NCBI RefSeq assembly: GCF_009377175.1
Contig: NZ_VJZD01000022.1
Location: forward strand, 1-64,000
Direction: 5' to 3'
DNA length: 64,000 bases
Origin: Streptomyces adustus
GTDB lineage: Bacteria; Actinomycetota; Actinomycetes; Streptomycetales; Streptomycetaceae
In this document: one piece after another, positions 52,205 through 62,546 of the stretch
Layout of the letters: each line of letters starts with the position of its first letter
Position numbering within the stretch: the first letter of the stretch is position 1
The notes under the pieces: generated by a model
The model's database searches: none
What the model saw: the letters and a program-made list of their open reading frames with translations, nothing else
What the model was told of the DNA's origin: nothing
Program-made: the position numbers and the translations under genes

Positions 52205-52590
52205 TTACGCCCCTTCCGGCCCGCACTCGCCGGCCGGAGCCAGGATCCGCCCCATGCCGATGCGCGGCCGCACCGTTCGGCAGTGGATCCCTTCTTCCGA
52301 GAGCGTGCAATGCGAAGCGGCCACCCTGCGCGCTCGCGGGCGGCTTTCAGGCGGGCGAGTCCGACCCCGGAGGCGATATTGAGCTTGGTGAGCGCGAACC
52401 ACAGGTGCGAGCTTACGGTGTGCGGTGGGATCGAGAGGCAGCGCGTGACCTGCTGGTTCGTGAGGCCGTCGGCCACCAGCCGGATCAGCGCGGCCTCCGG
52501 GGCGGTCAGTTCCGGCCGCACCTAGAGGACCCCTCGGGGTCACCGCCCGGGAGCAGAGGGCGAGTGCCCGCTCGAGGTGGGGCACGGGTG
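52201..52590 (-). pseudogene. LuxR helix-turn-helix remnant
   Basis: 'LTAPEAALIRLVADGLTNQQ' and 'CLSIPPHTVSSHLWFALTKL' form a LuxR DNA-binding domain; a preceding piece ('LERALALCSRAVTPRG') continues the family pattern in another frame. It looks like the end of a lost LAL gene next to the intact one, possibly the outcome of a duplication. Confidence 0.6.
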
Positions 52591-52683
52591 TCGGGCAGTC
52601 CCGGGCGTGCGTGACTGACGCTGCCAGGATCGGGAACCGCGGGTTGCGGGCTGCCCGACGCCCCGCCCTGATGCCGGCCGGCA

Positions 52684-53928
52684 TCACAGGCTCGCGATAC
52701 CCCGCTGCGCCGCCGCTCGCTGTCGGCGCTCTGTGGTCCAGTAGAGGAGAGCCATGAAGGGGAGGGCCGCGCCGAGGGCGGTCAGGGCGATCCAGCCTCC
52801 GGAGTGATAGACGACGGAGCCGAGTTGCGAGCCGACCGCGCCGCCGACGAAGAAGATGGCGATGAAGGCGCTGTTGAGGCGGGCGCGGGCAGCCGGGTCG
52901 AGCTGGTAGACGGTGTGCTGGCTCAGGATGAGGGTGGTCTGCACGGCCGTGTCGATGAGGATCGCGGCCAGGGCGATCAGTACGACGCTGTGTCCGCCGA
53001 ACCCGGCGAGCACGAAGGCCAGGGCGGCGACCACGAAGGCGATGCCGGTCATGGGGCGTACGAGTCCCCGGTCGGCCCAGTGCCCGGCGAACGGGGCGAC
53101 GGCCGCTCCGGCCGCGCCGACGAGGGCGAACACGCCGACCCCGACCGGGGAGTAGTGGAAGCGGGGACCGGTCAGGACGAAGGAGACCGTGGTCCAGAAC
53201 GCACTGAAGGCGCCGAACATCGCCGCTTGGTAGAGGCCACGGCGTAGGAGTACCGGGTGCGTGCGCACCAGCCGGACGGTGGAGCGCAGCACGTGGTGGT
53301 ACGGGATGGTGGTGGTCGGCGCGTGCCGGGGCAGGGCCGCGCGCAGGGCCATGGCGAGCACGGCCATCAGGGCGGCGGAGCCGAGGAAGACGACACGCCA
53401 GCCCGCGAGGTCCGAGACCAGACTGCTCAGCGTGCGGGAGAGCAGGATGCCGGTGAGCAGGCCGCTCATCACCCGGCCGACGACGCGGCCGCGGGCGTGG
53501 TCGGGAGCGAGGCTGGCGGCGAAGGGCACCAGGATCTGGGCGACGACCGAGGTGGCGCCGCTCACCAGCGAGGCGATCAGCAGCATGGGGAAGCTGGTGG
53601 CGAGTCCCGCCGCCACGAGGGCGAGCGTAGTGACCGTCAGCAGGACAGTGATGAGGTTGCGCTTCTCCAGCCGGTCGCCGAGGGGGACCAGGAAGAGCAT
53701 GCCGATCACGTAGCCGACCTGGGTCAGCGTGATCAGTGTGCCGGCGGTGGCCGTGCTGGTGTGGAAGACACCGCTCAGCGAGGACAGCAGTGGCTGGGCG
53801 TAGTAGAGGTTGGCGACGGTCATGCCGGAGGCGACGGCCAGGAGCGCGACCAGCCAACCCGGCACGCCGTGAGGGGCCGCTGGGGCTGCCGACCGGCGCA
53901 AGTTCTGGAGCTCGGATGCGGCGGACAT
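52684..53928 (-). CDS. MFS transporter, drug-efflux type
   Basis: A 414-residue major facilitator with 12 predicted helices. The cytoplasmic loop 2-3 motif is 'LVPLGDRLEKRNLITVLL', and helix 5 carries 'GRVMSGLLTGILLSRTLSSL', typical of YdhP/AraJ-like drug efflux pumps. AAGAAGG precedes the ATG at 53928. The substrate is unknown. A short palindrome 150 bp upstream could be its operator. Confidence 0.9.
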   Translation of the reverse strand: MSAASELQNLRRSAAPAAPHGVPGWLVALLAVASGMTVANLYYAQPLLSSLSGVFHTSTATAGTLITLTQVGYVIGMLFLVPLGDRLEKRNLITVLLTVTTLALVAAGLATSFPMLLIASLVSGATSVVAQILVPFAASLAPDHARGRVVGRVMSGLLTGILLSRTLSSLVSDLAGWRVVFLGSAALMAVLAMALRAALPRHAPTTTIPYHHVLRSTVRLVRTHPVLLRRGLYQAAMFGAFSAFWTTVSFVLTGPRFHYSPVGVGVFALVGAAGAAVAPFAGHWADRGLVRPMTGIAFVVAALAFVLAGFGGHSVVLIALAAILIDTAVQTTLILSQHTVYQLDPAARARLNSAFIAIFFVGGAVGSQLGSVVYHSGGWIALTALGAALPFMALLYWTTERRQRAAAQRGIASL

Positions 53929-54078
53929 GTGCACCTTCTTGACGGGGCAAGCCGGAAGACCGGCGTGGGTGGAAGTGCTGCGGGTGGCCGGCAGCTTCCT
54001 CGATGCCGTCACACAGGCAGAAGCGTCGTTCTGCCCCCAGTGATTCCTCATCCGAGGCGATGGTTCGGGATGTCAGTC

Positions 54079-54093
54079 ATCTCAATCAGAGAT
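54079..54093. promoter_or_regulatory. Short palindrome upstream of MFS gene
   Basis: ATCTC-AATCA-GAGAT, an AT-rich inverted repeat in the 270-bp gap upstream of the MFS gene. Possible operator; no regulator gene is adjacent. Confidence 0.35.
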
Positions 54094-54202
54094 AAGCCCC
54101 GCAGAGTCGTACCGCTGGTGGCTCACGGCCCGCCCGCGGCGGCCGAAGCGCAGGGCGTGAACCGGATGACTTGCACGGCACTGCGAGGTCGAGGTCGGCC
54201 GG

Positions 54203-54547
54203 TCAGTGCGCCGGCGCGGTCTTCAGCCACCGCAGGGCCTCGGGGGTCACGGCGTCGGCTGTGTCGGCGAATTCGTCGTGCTTCTTGAGGAACTTCGCCA
54301 CGTAGGGGCAGACCGCAACGATGCGTTTCCCGGAGGCACGTACGTCGGTCAGCGCCTGCTGGACGAGGAACGAGGCCGGGCCTTGCCCGGCGATGGCGTC
54401 ATCGATTTCGGTGTGGTGGAAAACGCGCTGGTCACCATGGTCGCGGTATGCGGTAGGACCGGCGGTCCTGCCGTCGATGAGGATTTCGTAGCGGTGCTTG
54501 GTATCGACTTGCCGGACCGTCGGAGCGGCGGCGGGCTGTGTCGTCGT
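54203..54547 (-). CDS. GNAT-fold acetyltransferase (COG2388 type) with ACG in place of start codon
   Basis: A roughly 114-residue GNAT protein. The conserved core is 'RYEILIDGRTAGPTAYRD', 'RVFHHTEIDDAIAGQGPASF' (acetyl-CoA loop, normally G-x-G-L/I-A) and 'VCPYVAKFLKKHDEFADTAD'. GAAAGG is followed three bases later by ACG ACG ACA CAG, where homologues typically begin Met-Thr-Thr. No ATG, GTG or TTG is available in frame. I infer a start-codon mutation (ATG to ACG) or very weak ACG initiation. Confidence 0.65.
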   Translation of the reverse strand, partial: TTTQPAAAPTVRQVDTKHRYEILIDGRTAGPTAYRDHGDQRVFHHTEIDDAIAGQGPASFLVQQALTDVRASGKRIVAVCPYVAKFLKKHDEFADTADAVTPEALRWLKTAPAH

Positions 54548-54554
54548 GAGCCTT

Positions 54555-55473
54555 TCAGTGGCGCGCCGGGTTCTTGCACGGCGCGATGGTGGCGTTCGGA
54601 AGGGCGGGCGCGGGAAGGCGATCGCCGTCGTAACCGTCGACGCTGCCGAAGCGGTCGGATGCGTTCTCCCAGGCTTGCCTGGCTTCGACGATGTCTTCGT
54701 GGGTGCGTCCGCTGAAGTTCCACCACATGACGATCGGTTCTTCGAACGGCGTCCCGCCGAGCAGAACTGCCCGAGCGGGAGCGTCCGTCTCTTTCGTCAG
54801 AGTCAGCGTGTCGTTCCCCGTGCCGAGACAGCCCAACTCCGCCGCGCGCAGGAGGGTTCTGGTCATGCGGACCTCCCCTTGGTCGACGAGCAGGCCGTGC
54901 TCGAAGCCGGCATCAACGGGGAGTGTGGTCGTGGAGCGCGGGTCGAGGACGAGTTCGGCTCCGAGCAAGGGCGTGAAGGTGTGTACGGGGGGTGAAGGGG
55001 TGCACAGGGGAGGTGTCACCGGCGAGGGATCCCAGGAAGACCCTGATTTCCGCACCGCCCATCCGGACCGGGTTCGGTACGTGGTGCCGGAAGTCGCGGT
55101 CGGTGTGCCGGTGCTCTTCGGGCAGAGCCACCCACAACTGGACGCCATGCAGGATCGTCGTGCTGACGGTGGAGACTTCCGAGTGGCTGATGCCGTACCC
55201 ACCCGTCATCGGATTCAGCTCACCGGGCCGTACGAACGCGTGGCTGCCCAGGCTGTCGCGGTGCTCGAGCTCCCCGCTGAACAGCCAGCGCACGGTCTGC
55301 AGGCCGGTGTGGGGATGGGGAGCGACGTCCATGCCGCCCGTGCGGGCGACGTCGTCCGGGCCGTAGTGGTCGATGAAGCACCAGGCACCGATCAGCGTGC
55401 GAGCCCGCTGCGGCAGCGCGGACCGGCGCTCGCGGCGTCCGAGCCGGCGATCGACCGCAGGCGTGGACAGCAC
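54555..55473 (-). pseudogene. Pirin-family protein, frameshifted by a 19-bp duplication
   Basis: The N-terminal cupin part (from about 55473) contains 'TLIGAWCFIDHYGPDDVART', 'HPHTGLQTVRWLFSGELEHR' and 'HSEVS', the pirin metal motifs. At about 55005 the frame shifts, and the C-terminal part ('HTFTPLLGAELVLDPRSTTT' to 'ALPNATIAPCKNPARH') continues in another frame. The cause is visible: 54968-54986 and 54987-55005 are imperfect 19-bp tandem copies, so 19 extra bases (one mod 3) disrupt the gene. It is adjacent to the GNAT gene. Confidence 0.85.
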
Positions 55474-55726
55474 CTTAGGGACCGCCGGCGGAGGCGTCTT
55501 GTCTGCCGGCGCATCACCAGTGGTCCGTCCGCGCCCGCGAGAGGCGCAGGCGACGGGCGCCTTCGAAGAGCTTGGCGTGCAGCGTGTCGAGACAGTTTTA
55601 CGTCCGGGCGCTGCCAGGCAATGAGCGGTGCGCTCGTGGGCAACAGGGGGCGGAACGTTCGCCCTAGCGTGCTGACATCCCGTGCGGCGAATGTCGCGCG
55701 CCAGTCACTCCGAGCGAAGGAACTAG

Positions 55727-56566
<840 letters not shown>

Positions 56567-56761
56567 CCCGGCCGCAGGCCCGCGCGACGGGCCTGCGGAC
56601 CGAGGCTGCCGTCGTGATCGCCGGGGACGGGGATCACGACGGCGCCGGCGTGATCGGAGACGTTCCCGCGGCCACCAGTGCATGCCGAGCTGGTCGAGTT
56701 CGGCGCAGCGAAGTGGTTCATCCGTTGCCTGGGCTGCTGGCCGTGTGCCCAAGGTGTTGGT

Positions 56762-57358
56762 TCAGTGTCCGCCCGGGTTCTCCACGCACGGACCGGCCGG
56801 GGCTGGTTCGGCATAGATGCCGTACACCTCGGTCACTACGTCCTGCGGGGTGATCACGGCGGAGACGCAGGCGTGACCGTTGTAGAAGGAGAGCGACACC
56901 CGCTTGTATTGGGGAGCCTCGGAGAAGACCGCGAGCCCGTTGTCTGCGCCGCAGTCCCACCTGGCCAGGACGGCCCGTACGTCCTTCTCGGTGAACTGCC
57001 GGTCTTTGCGCATCGCTTCCAGGGCCGGGCGGATCAGGCGCACGCTGGCCTCCCCGGCCGCCCGGTTCTCCGGGGCGAGTTCCGCGGACATGCGGTACGC
57101 GTGGTTCTCGTCGAAGTGCGGGTTCTCCGCAGCCGTGCCGCCGTCTGGAGCAGGTGCCGCGGCTTTCGGTGACGACGACGGGGGCGCGCTGTCGACCGCC
57201 CCTTTGGCGCATTCGGGCCAGGGCGTGAACGACCGCAGGGGAGTGGTGCTGGCCGCCGCCACGGGTTGGGCCCGCGCTCCGCAGGCCGTCAGGGCCCAGG
57301 CCGCCACGAGCACGGTCGGGGCGAGCGCGAAGATCGAGAGAGTGCGGCGATTTGGCAT
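56762..57358 (-). CDS. Hypothetical lipoprotein
   Basis: A 198-residue exported protein. The signal peptide ends at the lipobox 'LTAC' (about residue 23-26), followed by an Ala/Pro/Ser-rich linker and a small folded domain with two Cys ('ARWDCGADNGLAVFSEAPQY', 'SFYNGHACVSAVITPQD'). The AGGAG about ten bases upstream supports ATG 57358. Function unknown. Confidence 0.75.
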   Translation of the reverse strand: MPNRRTLSIFALAPTVLVAAWALTACGARAQPVAAASTTPLRSFTPWPECAKGAVDSAPPSSSPKAAAPAPDGGTAAENPHFDENHAYRMSAELAPENRAAGEASVRLIRPALEAMRKDRQFTEKDVRAVLARWDCGADNGLAVFSEAPQYKRVSLSFYNGHACVSAVITPQDVVTEVYGIYAEPAPAGPCVENPGGH

Positions 57359-57412
57359 GCTCGCATCATCTCCTATCTGTCCGGCAGCGTGCCCGCTCAC
57401 CCGTAACCGTGC

Positions 57413-57850
57413 ATGTCGGCACGGCGGGCCGTCCGCAAGGTTGCCGTGCCCATGCCCGTGTGGAACGAGGGTCCGGTCGCGACGACGCGCTCGCCGGTCG
57501 TGCGGTACCTGCACTGGGGCGAGCGGGTGAGGTCGTACATCGTCGCCGTCGGCCGGAGTTCCTGGCCGCATTACGGCAAGTGCGGCGGCCAAAGCCTGTG
57601 GCGGGTCGTATCCGTAGGTCAGGTGCTGTCCGGGTGCCTGCGCCGGGCGTGGGCAGACCAGCGGATCCGGTGCACCGCGCCCACTCCGCTCTATTACGTC
57701 CTGACGACTCTATTACGTCCTGACGACCTCAAAGTCCTCACTCCAGCGGAAGTCGTGGACTGCCCAGCCCACGTCCTGCGTCAACGAGACGGCACCCACC
57801 ACCTCGTCAGCAGCCGCGACGCCCATGCCTTCGACGACGCCTCCGGGTAG
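57413..57850 (+). other. Open frame without recognisable product
   Basis: A 145-residue frame. Its C-terminal portion after the duplication ('KVLTPAEVVDCPAHVLRQRD') looks protein-like, but the start is weak and the 19-bp duplication changes the frame relative to any ancestor. It is treated as a probable gene relic. Confidence 0.3.
57689..57726. repeat. Perfect 19-bp tandem duplication
   Basis: CTCTATTACGTCCTGACGA occurs twice in a row (57689-57707 and 57708-57726). It lies within a plus-strand open frame (57413-57850) that shows no recognisable family, so it may have disrupted an old gene. Confidence 0.9.
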
Positions 57851-57955
57851 CGAACAGTTGGTGCCGTGGCGTCCCGGTACGACGAGCGATCCTGCGTCTG
57901 CCTGGGCATTGCTGCGGCCGCAGCCGTCGTCAACTGGCTCCGCATCTGAATGCGT

Positions 57956-58408
57956 TCACCAGGCAGGGGGCCGGGACTGGTCGCCGCCCTCGATCTCCTC
58001 CGGCCATTCGATGGGACCGCAGTCCGTCCGGCTAAGGATTCCGGGATCGGGAGGGTATTCCTCGTTGTGCGGTCCGTTCCAGTAGGCCCGCCGGGTTCGC
58101 GGAAGCGGGATTTCCACCAGCGTGCCGTCGTGGATCATCCACAGACCGAAGCAGTTGTCCTCCTCGTCGTGGATCAGCACCTGCACTGTCTCTGGCCGGG
58201 GCCACGGCAAGGACTCCAGATGCTTCAGCAGCCCGGACCGTGAGTGCATCCGTACGAACTCCGCACCCCAGCCAAACCCCCAGTTCCCACCAGGTCTCAT
58301 CTCGTAGAAGGTGCCCCGCCAGGTGCGTGTGTCGTCCGGGCGAGTCAGCGGCTCCATGACTGCGTCCGCGTCCTGCGCCAGCACGATGACTTCAGCGATT
58401 CTGCTCAT
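57956..58408 (-). CDS. Hypothetical protein
   Basis: A 150-residue soluble protein, Trp-rich and acidic ('RTWRGTFYEMRPGGNWGFGW', 'CFGLWMIHDGTLVEIPLP'). It has no signal peptide or membrane helix. Similar proteins appear near polymorphic-toxin or immunity loci in Streptomyces, but I cannot name a family. Start ATG 58408 has only a weak ribosome site. Confidence 0.65.
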   Translation of the reverse strand: MSRIAEVIVLAQDADAVMEPLTRPDDTRTWRGTFYEMRPGGNWGFGWGAEFVRMHSRSGLLKHLESLPWPRPETVQVLIHDEEDNCFGLWMIHDGTLVEIPLPRTRRAYWNGPHNEEYPPDPGILSRTDCGPIEWPEEIEGGDQSRPPAW

Positions 58409-58853
58409 GCCGCGATTCCAGCGCTAACCAATCCCTCATCGCAACCAATTTCAGCCACTGGTCAGCCTCCGGAGCAGAACAGGGCCTACGTTGAGTTCCG
58501 GCCTCTGACAGGGAGCGCGCTGACGGCTCCTATAGGGAGTTGCGCAAGGCTCTGAGCTGGGTATCTCCCTTGTACGGCTGGGGTGTTAAGGGCTGATCGG
58601 GTGTGGGTGGAGACGTTCACCGGGTTGCGGGTGACGCTTCGCACACTGCTCACCGTGGTGCGGGAACCCGGTGGCGACGGCACATTGCGGGGCCGTCCGC
58701 GTTCGCTGCGGTTGACCGAGCGGGCACGGCGTCCTTGGCGAACCTCCGGCGGGGCTGCAGGGCCAGCTTCGGCCCGAGGTCACGGATCACACCAGTCACG
58801 GCCTGAGCTTTCCAGGTCGTGACTGGTGCGATCGGGCGCTGCTTCCTGCAGAT
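58409..58853. other. 445-bp region with no supported gene
   Basis: Short frames only; nothing recognised. Confidence 0.4.
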
Positions 58854-59606
58854 CTACTCTTCGTCCCTCGATGGTTCCGTTGGAGGGTTCAGAGCGGTGG
58901 CGACTCGGGCCAGACGCGCGGCGGGCCAGGCGAAGCGGTTGGCGGGGTTACGGAAAGAGTAGTCGCCGTCATTGATCAGGTAGCCGCCCTCGGCCTTGGT
59001 CCAGTGCGCGGGACCGCACGGCCCCTGATCCTCCAGGAGTGCCGCGGCGAGTCGCTCGGGCGCCTCGACCCGGGTGCACGCGCGCAACGCTGCCGTCAGG
59101 CGCTCAACGGCGCTATCCGGCACTGCATCATCGCTAAACGCGGGTAGCAGGAGCAACAGTCGGGCGTGAGCATCGGTGGTGCTGCCGCCGGGCAGACGAT
59201 TGTCCGCCGCGGCGGTCAGCTCGGCCCAGGACAGGCCGGGTCCCATGAAGTGCCCTTCGTCTTGCGCGAGGTGCTCGGCCTCGTTCCAGTCCGGGTGGTG
59301 CAGCAGGTAGTCGATGCCCTCGTCCTCCTCGAAGGCGCGATACACCACGTACAGGCGATGATCACCGGCGAGCGGCACCGTGAAGACGGGCCAGGTGTCG
59401 CCTCCCAGCAGCCGAGACTGCAGGGCTCCGACCTCCTGCTCGTCCGTACCGCCTACGAGTTCCTCGGCCTCTTCACTCTCGGAGTAGTAGTTGTGCAGGT
59501 GGCCCAGCCAGAACAGGTGCTCGTCGAGGAGTCCGGGCTGGTGCTGAAAGAGGCCGCCGTCATAGCCCGGGATCCGGGCCGGGGGTGCCTGCGGGCTGTT
59601 CGTCAC
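58854..59606 (-). CDS. Hypothetical protein
   Basis: A 250-residue acidic soluble protein. An N-terminal region with 'LLDEHLFWLGHLHNYYSESE' is followed by a central alpha/beta part ('VFTVPLAGDHRLYVVYRAFE') and a helical C-terminus. The pattern suggests a SMI1/KNR4-like or immunity protein, but there is no firm match. The start is a GTG at 59606. Confidence 0.7.
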   Translation of the reverse strand: MTNSPQAPPARIPGYDGGLFQHQPGLLDEHLFWLGHLHNYYSESEEAEELVGGTDEQEVGALQSRLLGGDTWPVFTVPLAGDHRLYVVYRAFEEDEGIDYLLHHPDWNEAEHLAQDEGHFMGPGLSWAELTAAADNRLPGGSTTDAHARLLLLLPAFSDDAVPDSAVERLTAALRACTRVEAPERLAAALLEDQGPCGPAHWTKAEGGYLINDGDYSFRNPANRFAWPAARLARVATALNPPTEPSRDEE

Positions 59607-59705
59607 GAGGCCATCATGTCCCCGGCCGCCTCAAGAGTGACCGCCGGGACCGATGCAGGACAGCCCTTAGGGTCCAGGTCGTCGCAGGAAAGTAGCACTC
59701 TCCAG

Positions 59706-61090
59706 GTGAAGAAGAGTATCGGGTCCAACCCGCGTGTCCGTACTGAAAGCGGTGGTCGCGGGGTGGTTTCCCATGCCGGTGGCGTGCTGCTGGTGGAAAT
59801 GGCACGTAAAATCGGTATGGATCAGGCGATATCGGCGGCCCTGGAGCCGTGGCGCAAGCCACGAGCGTTCGTGATCCGGGCAAGATCCTGCTGGACGTGG
59901 CGCTCGCGGTCGCGCTGGGCGGGGACTGCCTGGCAGACGTGGGCATGCTGCGGGCCGAACCGGCGGTGTTCGGACCGGTGGCTTCCGACCCCACGGTCTC
60001 CCGGCTGATCGACACGCTGGCAGCGGGCGGAAAGCGTGCGCTGACCGCACTGCGGCAGGCCAGCGCTCAAGTCCGCCAACATGTATGGAAGCTGGCCGGT
60101 GAGGCGGCGCCGGACGTGGCCAGGCAGGTGATCGTGGACCTGGACAGGGTGCTCGTGATCGCGCATTCCGAGAAACAGGATGCGGCCGCGACCTCGAAGA
60201 AGTCTTTTGGGCACCACCCGCTGATGGGGTTCGTCGACCACGGCCGGGGCGGGTCCGGGGAACCGGTGGCCGGGCTCCTGCGGCCCGGGAACGCGGGCAG
60301 CAACACCGCCGCGGACCACACCGAAGCCGCCCGGCTCGCACTGGCTCAGCTGCCGAAGAAGTACCGGCGCGGACGCCGGACGCTTATCCGCACCGACTCG
60401 GCCGGGGGCACCCACGAGTTCGTGGGCTGGCTTGCCGCCCGCGGCCGGTGGCTGTCCTACTCGATCGGAATGACCATCGCCGACGCCACCCACGCCGCTG
60501 TCCTGAAGGTCTCGGCAACAGCCTGGACGCCGGCCGTGGAACCCGACGGCGAGATTCGCCACGGCGACTGGGCGGCCGAACTCGACGGAGACTGCCTCAA
60601 GGGCGGGCCAGGCGGAATGCGGCTGATCGTGCGCAAGGAACGGCCGCACCCTGGCGCTCAGTTGCGCTTCACCGACGCCGACGGCATGCGCCTGACCTGC
60701 TTCGCCACCAACACCAAGAACACCGCGATCGCCGAGCTGGAGCTACGGCACCGCCAGCGGGCCCGCGCCGAGGACCGTATCCGCGCCGCCCGCGCCACCG
60801 GCCTGCGCAACCTCCCGCTCCACGACACCGCGCAGAACCAGATCCGGCTGGAGATCGTCCAGATCGCCCTGGACCTCCTGGCCTGGATGCCCCTGCTCGC
60901 CCTCACCGGCCCCGCCCGCCTGTGGGAGCCCCGCCGCCTGCGCCTGCGACGCGAGGGCGATCAACTACTCCAGTTGGGCCCCTTTTTCTTCGCCCGTACG
61001 CTCGCTGCGTCGACGGTGGCCGTTCCCGTGCGGGATGGTCCGGTGGTCGCCGTGCGGCAGGTATCGGTGCCGTCCCACCGGGTGGTGTAG
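59706..61090 (+). pseudogene. IS1380-family transposase, frameshifted and chimeric at the 3' end
   Basis: GTG at 59706 begins 'VKKSIGSNPRVRTESGGRGV' and 'ALEPWRKPRA', the usual IS1380 start. Near 59865 the frame shifts and the main body continues ('DPGKILLDVALAVALGGDCL' to 'PLLALTGPARLWEPRRLRLR'), including 'IRTDSAGGTHEFVGWL'. After about 60955 the expected C-terminus is replaced by unrelated sequence up to 61090. A transposase with both lesions should be inactive. Confidence 0.85.
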
Positions 61091-61333
61091 CCGATCAAGT
61101 CGCCGGAATCCGAAGGTCGGCGGTGGTGGCTCCGCGCAACCGGGCCCTCAACTCGCCCAACAGGGCGCCTTGTAGACCACTGGCTCAGCGAAGATCACCT
61201 GGAGCCTGGTACCGGAACGCGCAACGCTTGATCCCCTACACCACGACGCGGGACGCCATCCAGGTATCAGACCGTGTTTGAGATCTGGGTGAGTGCTGTC
61301 TTGTGACGGGCACCGGTCCTGTAGCCTCCGGCG
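61091..61333. other. Spacer with no supported gene
   Basis: Nothing recognised between the IS1380 relic and the next gene. Confidence 0.4.
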
Positions 61334-61858
61334 GTGGATACCGTGCTCGACATGATCGTTTCCTTCGCGGCTACCGGTAAGACTTTAGGGCTTTGGCGCG
61401 ATATGTCGGGCGGGGAAGCCGATCGTCTGCTGGGCGGTGAGACCGGGCTGCTCTCACCCGGAGAGCAAACGGCCGAGGGCCCGACGGGCTTCAAGGACGG
61501 GAGTCTTGAAGTGTGGGTCTCCTCCGAGGGTCGGGTGGAGCTCGTCGGATTCGATGCGGATACGGATGGAAGGTTCCGCGTTCCAGCCTTCGGCCGCGCT
61601 ACGACCGGCCGGCCCTCCGGCCCCTTCCCCTGGGAGATGGTCACCGCCCGTCTCGAAGCGCGCGGATGCACCTGGATGTTCGAGAGCATATTGACGTTCG
61701 ATGACCAACGTTCCATCCGTACGAAGGCCGGGGTAAGCCTTGGATTCCACGCTCCGGAGTCCTCCCTCGACGCGCCGGGGCAGGCCTGGCTGCTGGCATC
61801 CGCCTATAGGTCATTCCCAGAACCCTTGGCCTGGACCGATTCAGGAGACGCGTCGTAG
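61334..61858 (+). CDS. Hypothetical protein
   Basis: A 174-residue soluble protein beginning at GTG 61334. 'LEVWVSSEGRVELVGFDADT' and 'TWMFESILTFDDQRSIRTKA' suggest a beta-rich domain of the kind found in small immunity proteins. Its last codons overlap the end of the IS5 transposase frame by 18 bp on the opposite strand. Family unknown. Confidence 0.65.
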   Translation: MDTVLDMIVSFAATGKTLGLWRDMSGGEADRLLGGETGLLSPGEQTAEGPTGFKDGSLEVWVSSEGRVELVGFDADTDGRFRVPAFGRATTGRPSGPFPWEMVTARLEARGCTWMFESILTFDDQRSIRTKAGVSLGFHAPESSLDAPGQAWLLASAYRSFPEPLAWTDSGDAS

Positions 61859-62542
61859 CGGCTTCGGCCCTGGTCGGGTGGCGGGACGGCCCCGGGTGAG
61901 GCGGCGGACCATGATGCCGATCATCGCCCAGCGAATCATGCTTTCCGAATGGGCGGGGCTTGTCTCGTAGTCCCGGGCGAGGCGGCGATGAGCGGTGAGC
62001 CACGAGTACGTTCGCTCGACCGCCCACCGCTTGGGCTGGACCTGGAAGCCTCGCTGTCCGGGGTTCTTGCGGACGATTTCCAGCTCGCGGCCGAGGATCT
62101 TGGCGGTCCAGTCGACCAGGCGGCCGGCGAGGCCCTGGTCCGCCCAGATCTTGCGGACGCTCGGGTGGTCGAGTCGGGTCCACAGCAGCGGGTGCCTGGC
62201 GCCGTCACGGTCCTGCACGCTCGCCGCGACGACATGGACGGCCAGGAGCAGTCCGATGGTGTCGGTGACGATGACCCGCTTGCGGCCCTTGACCTTCTTG
62301 CCGGCGTCGAAACCCCTGGTGGCGGACGAGACTGTGTCGGCGGTGCGGACGGACTGCGAGTCCATCAGCCCGGCGCTCGGCTTCGGCTTGCGTCCGTCGG
62401 CTTCTCGTACCCGGCCACGCAGAGCGTCGTGGACCCGCTCGACGGTGCCGTCGTCATGCCACCAGGTGAAGTACCAGTACACCGTCGGCCAGGGCGGGAA
62501 ATCCTTGGGCAACTGCCGCCAGGCAGACCCGGTCCGGACCAC
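61841..62542 (-). pseudogene. IS5-family transposase, 3' part, interrupted by IS701 element
   Basis: About 233 residues of an IS5-type DDE transposase. It starts inside the conserved 'YVVRTGSAWRQLPKDFPPWP' region; 'SAGLMDSQSVRTADTV' and 'GFDAGKKVKGRKRVIVTDT' carry the first catalytic Asp and DDE core, and 'GFQVQPKRWAVERTYSWLTA' the Glu motif. The upstream coding part lies beyond the IS701 insertion (63977-64000 and past the window). Removing the insertion and one GTAG copy restores a continuous frame. Confidence 0.85.
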
Positions 62543-62546
62543 GTAG
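62543..62546. repeat. Target-site duplication GTAG, left copy
   Basis: Matches GTAG at 63973-63976 on the other side of the IS701-family element. Confidence 0.8.
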
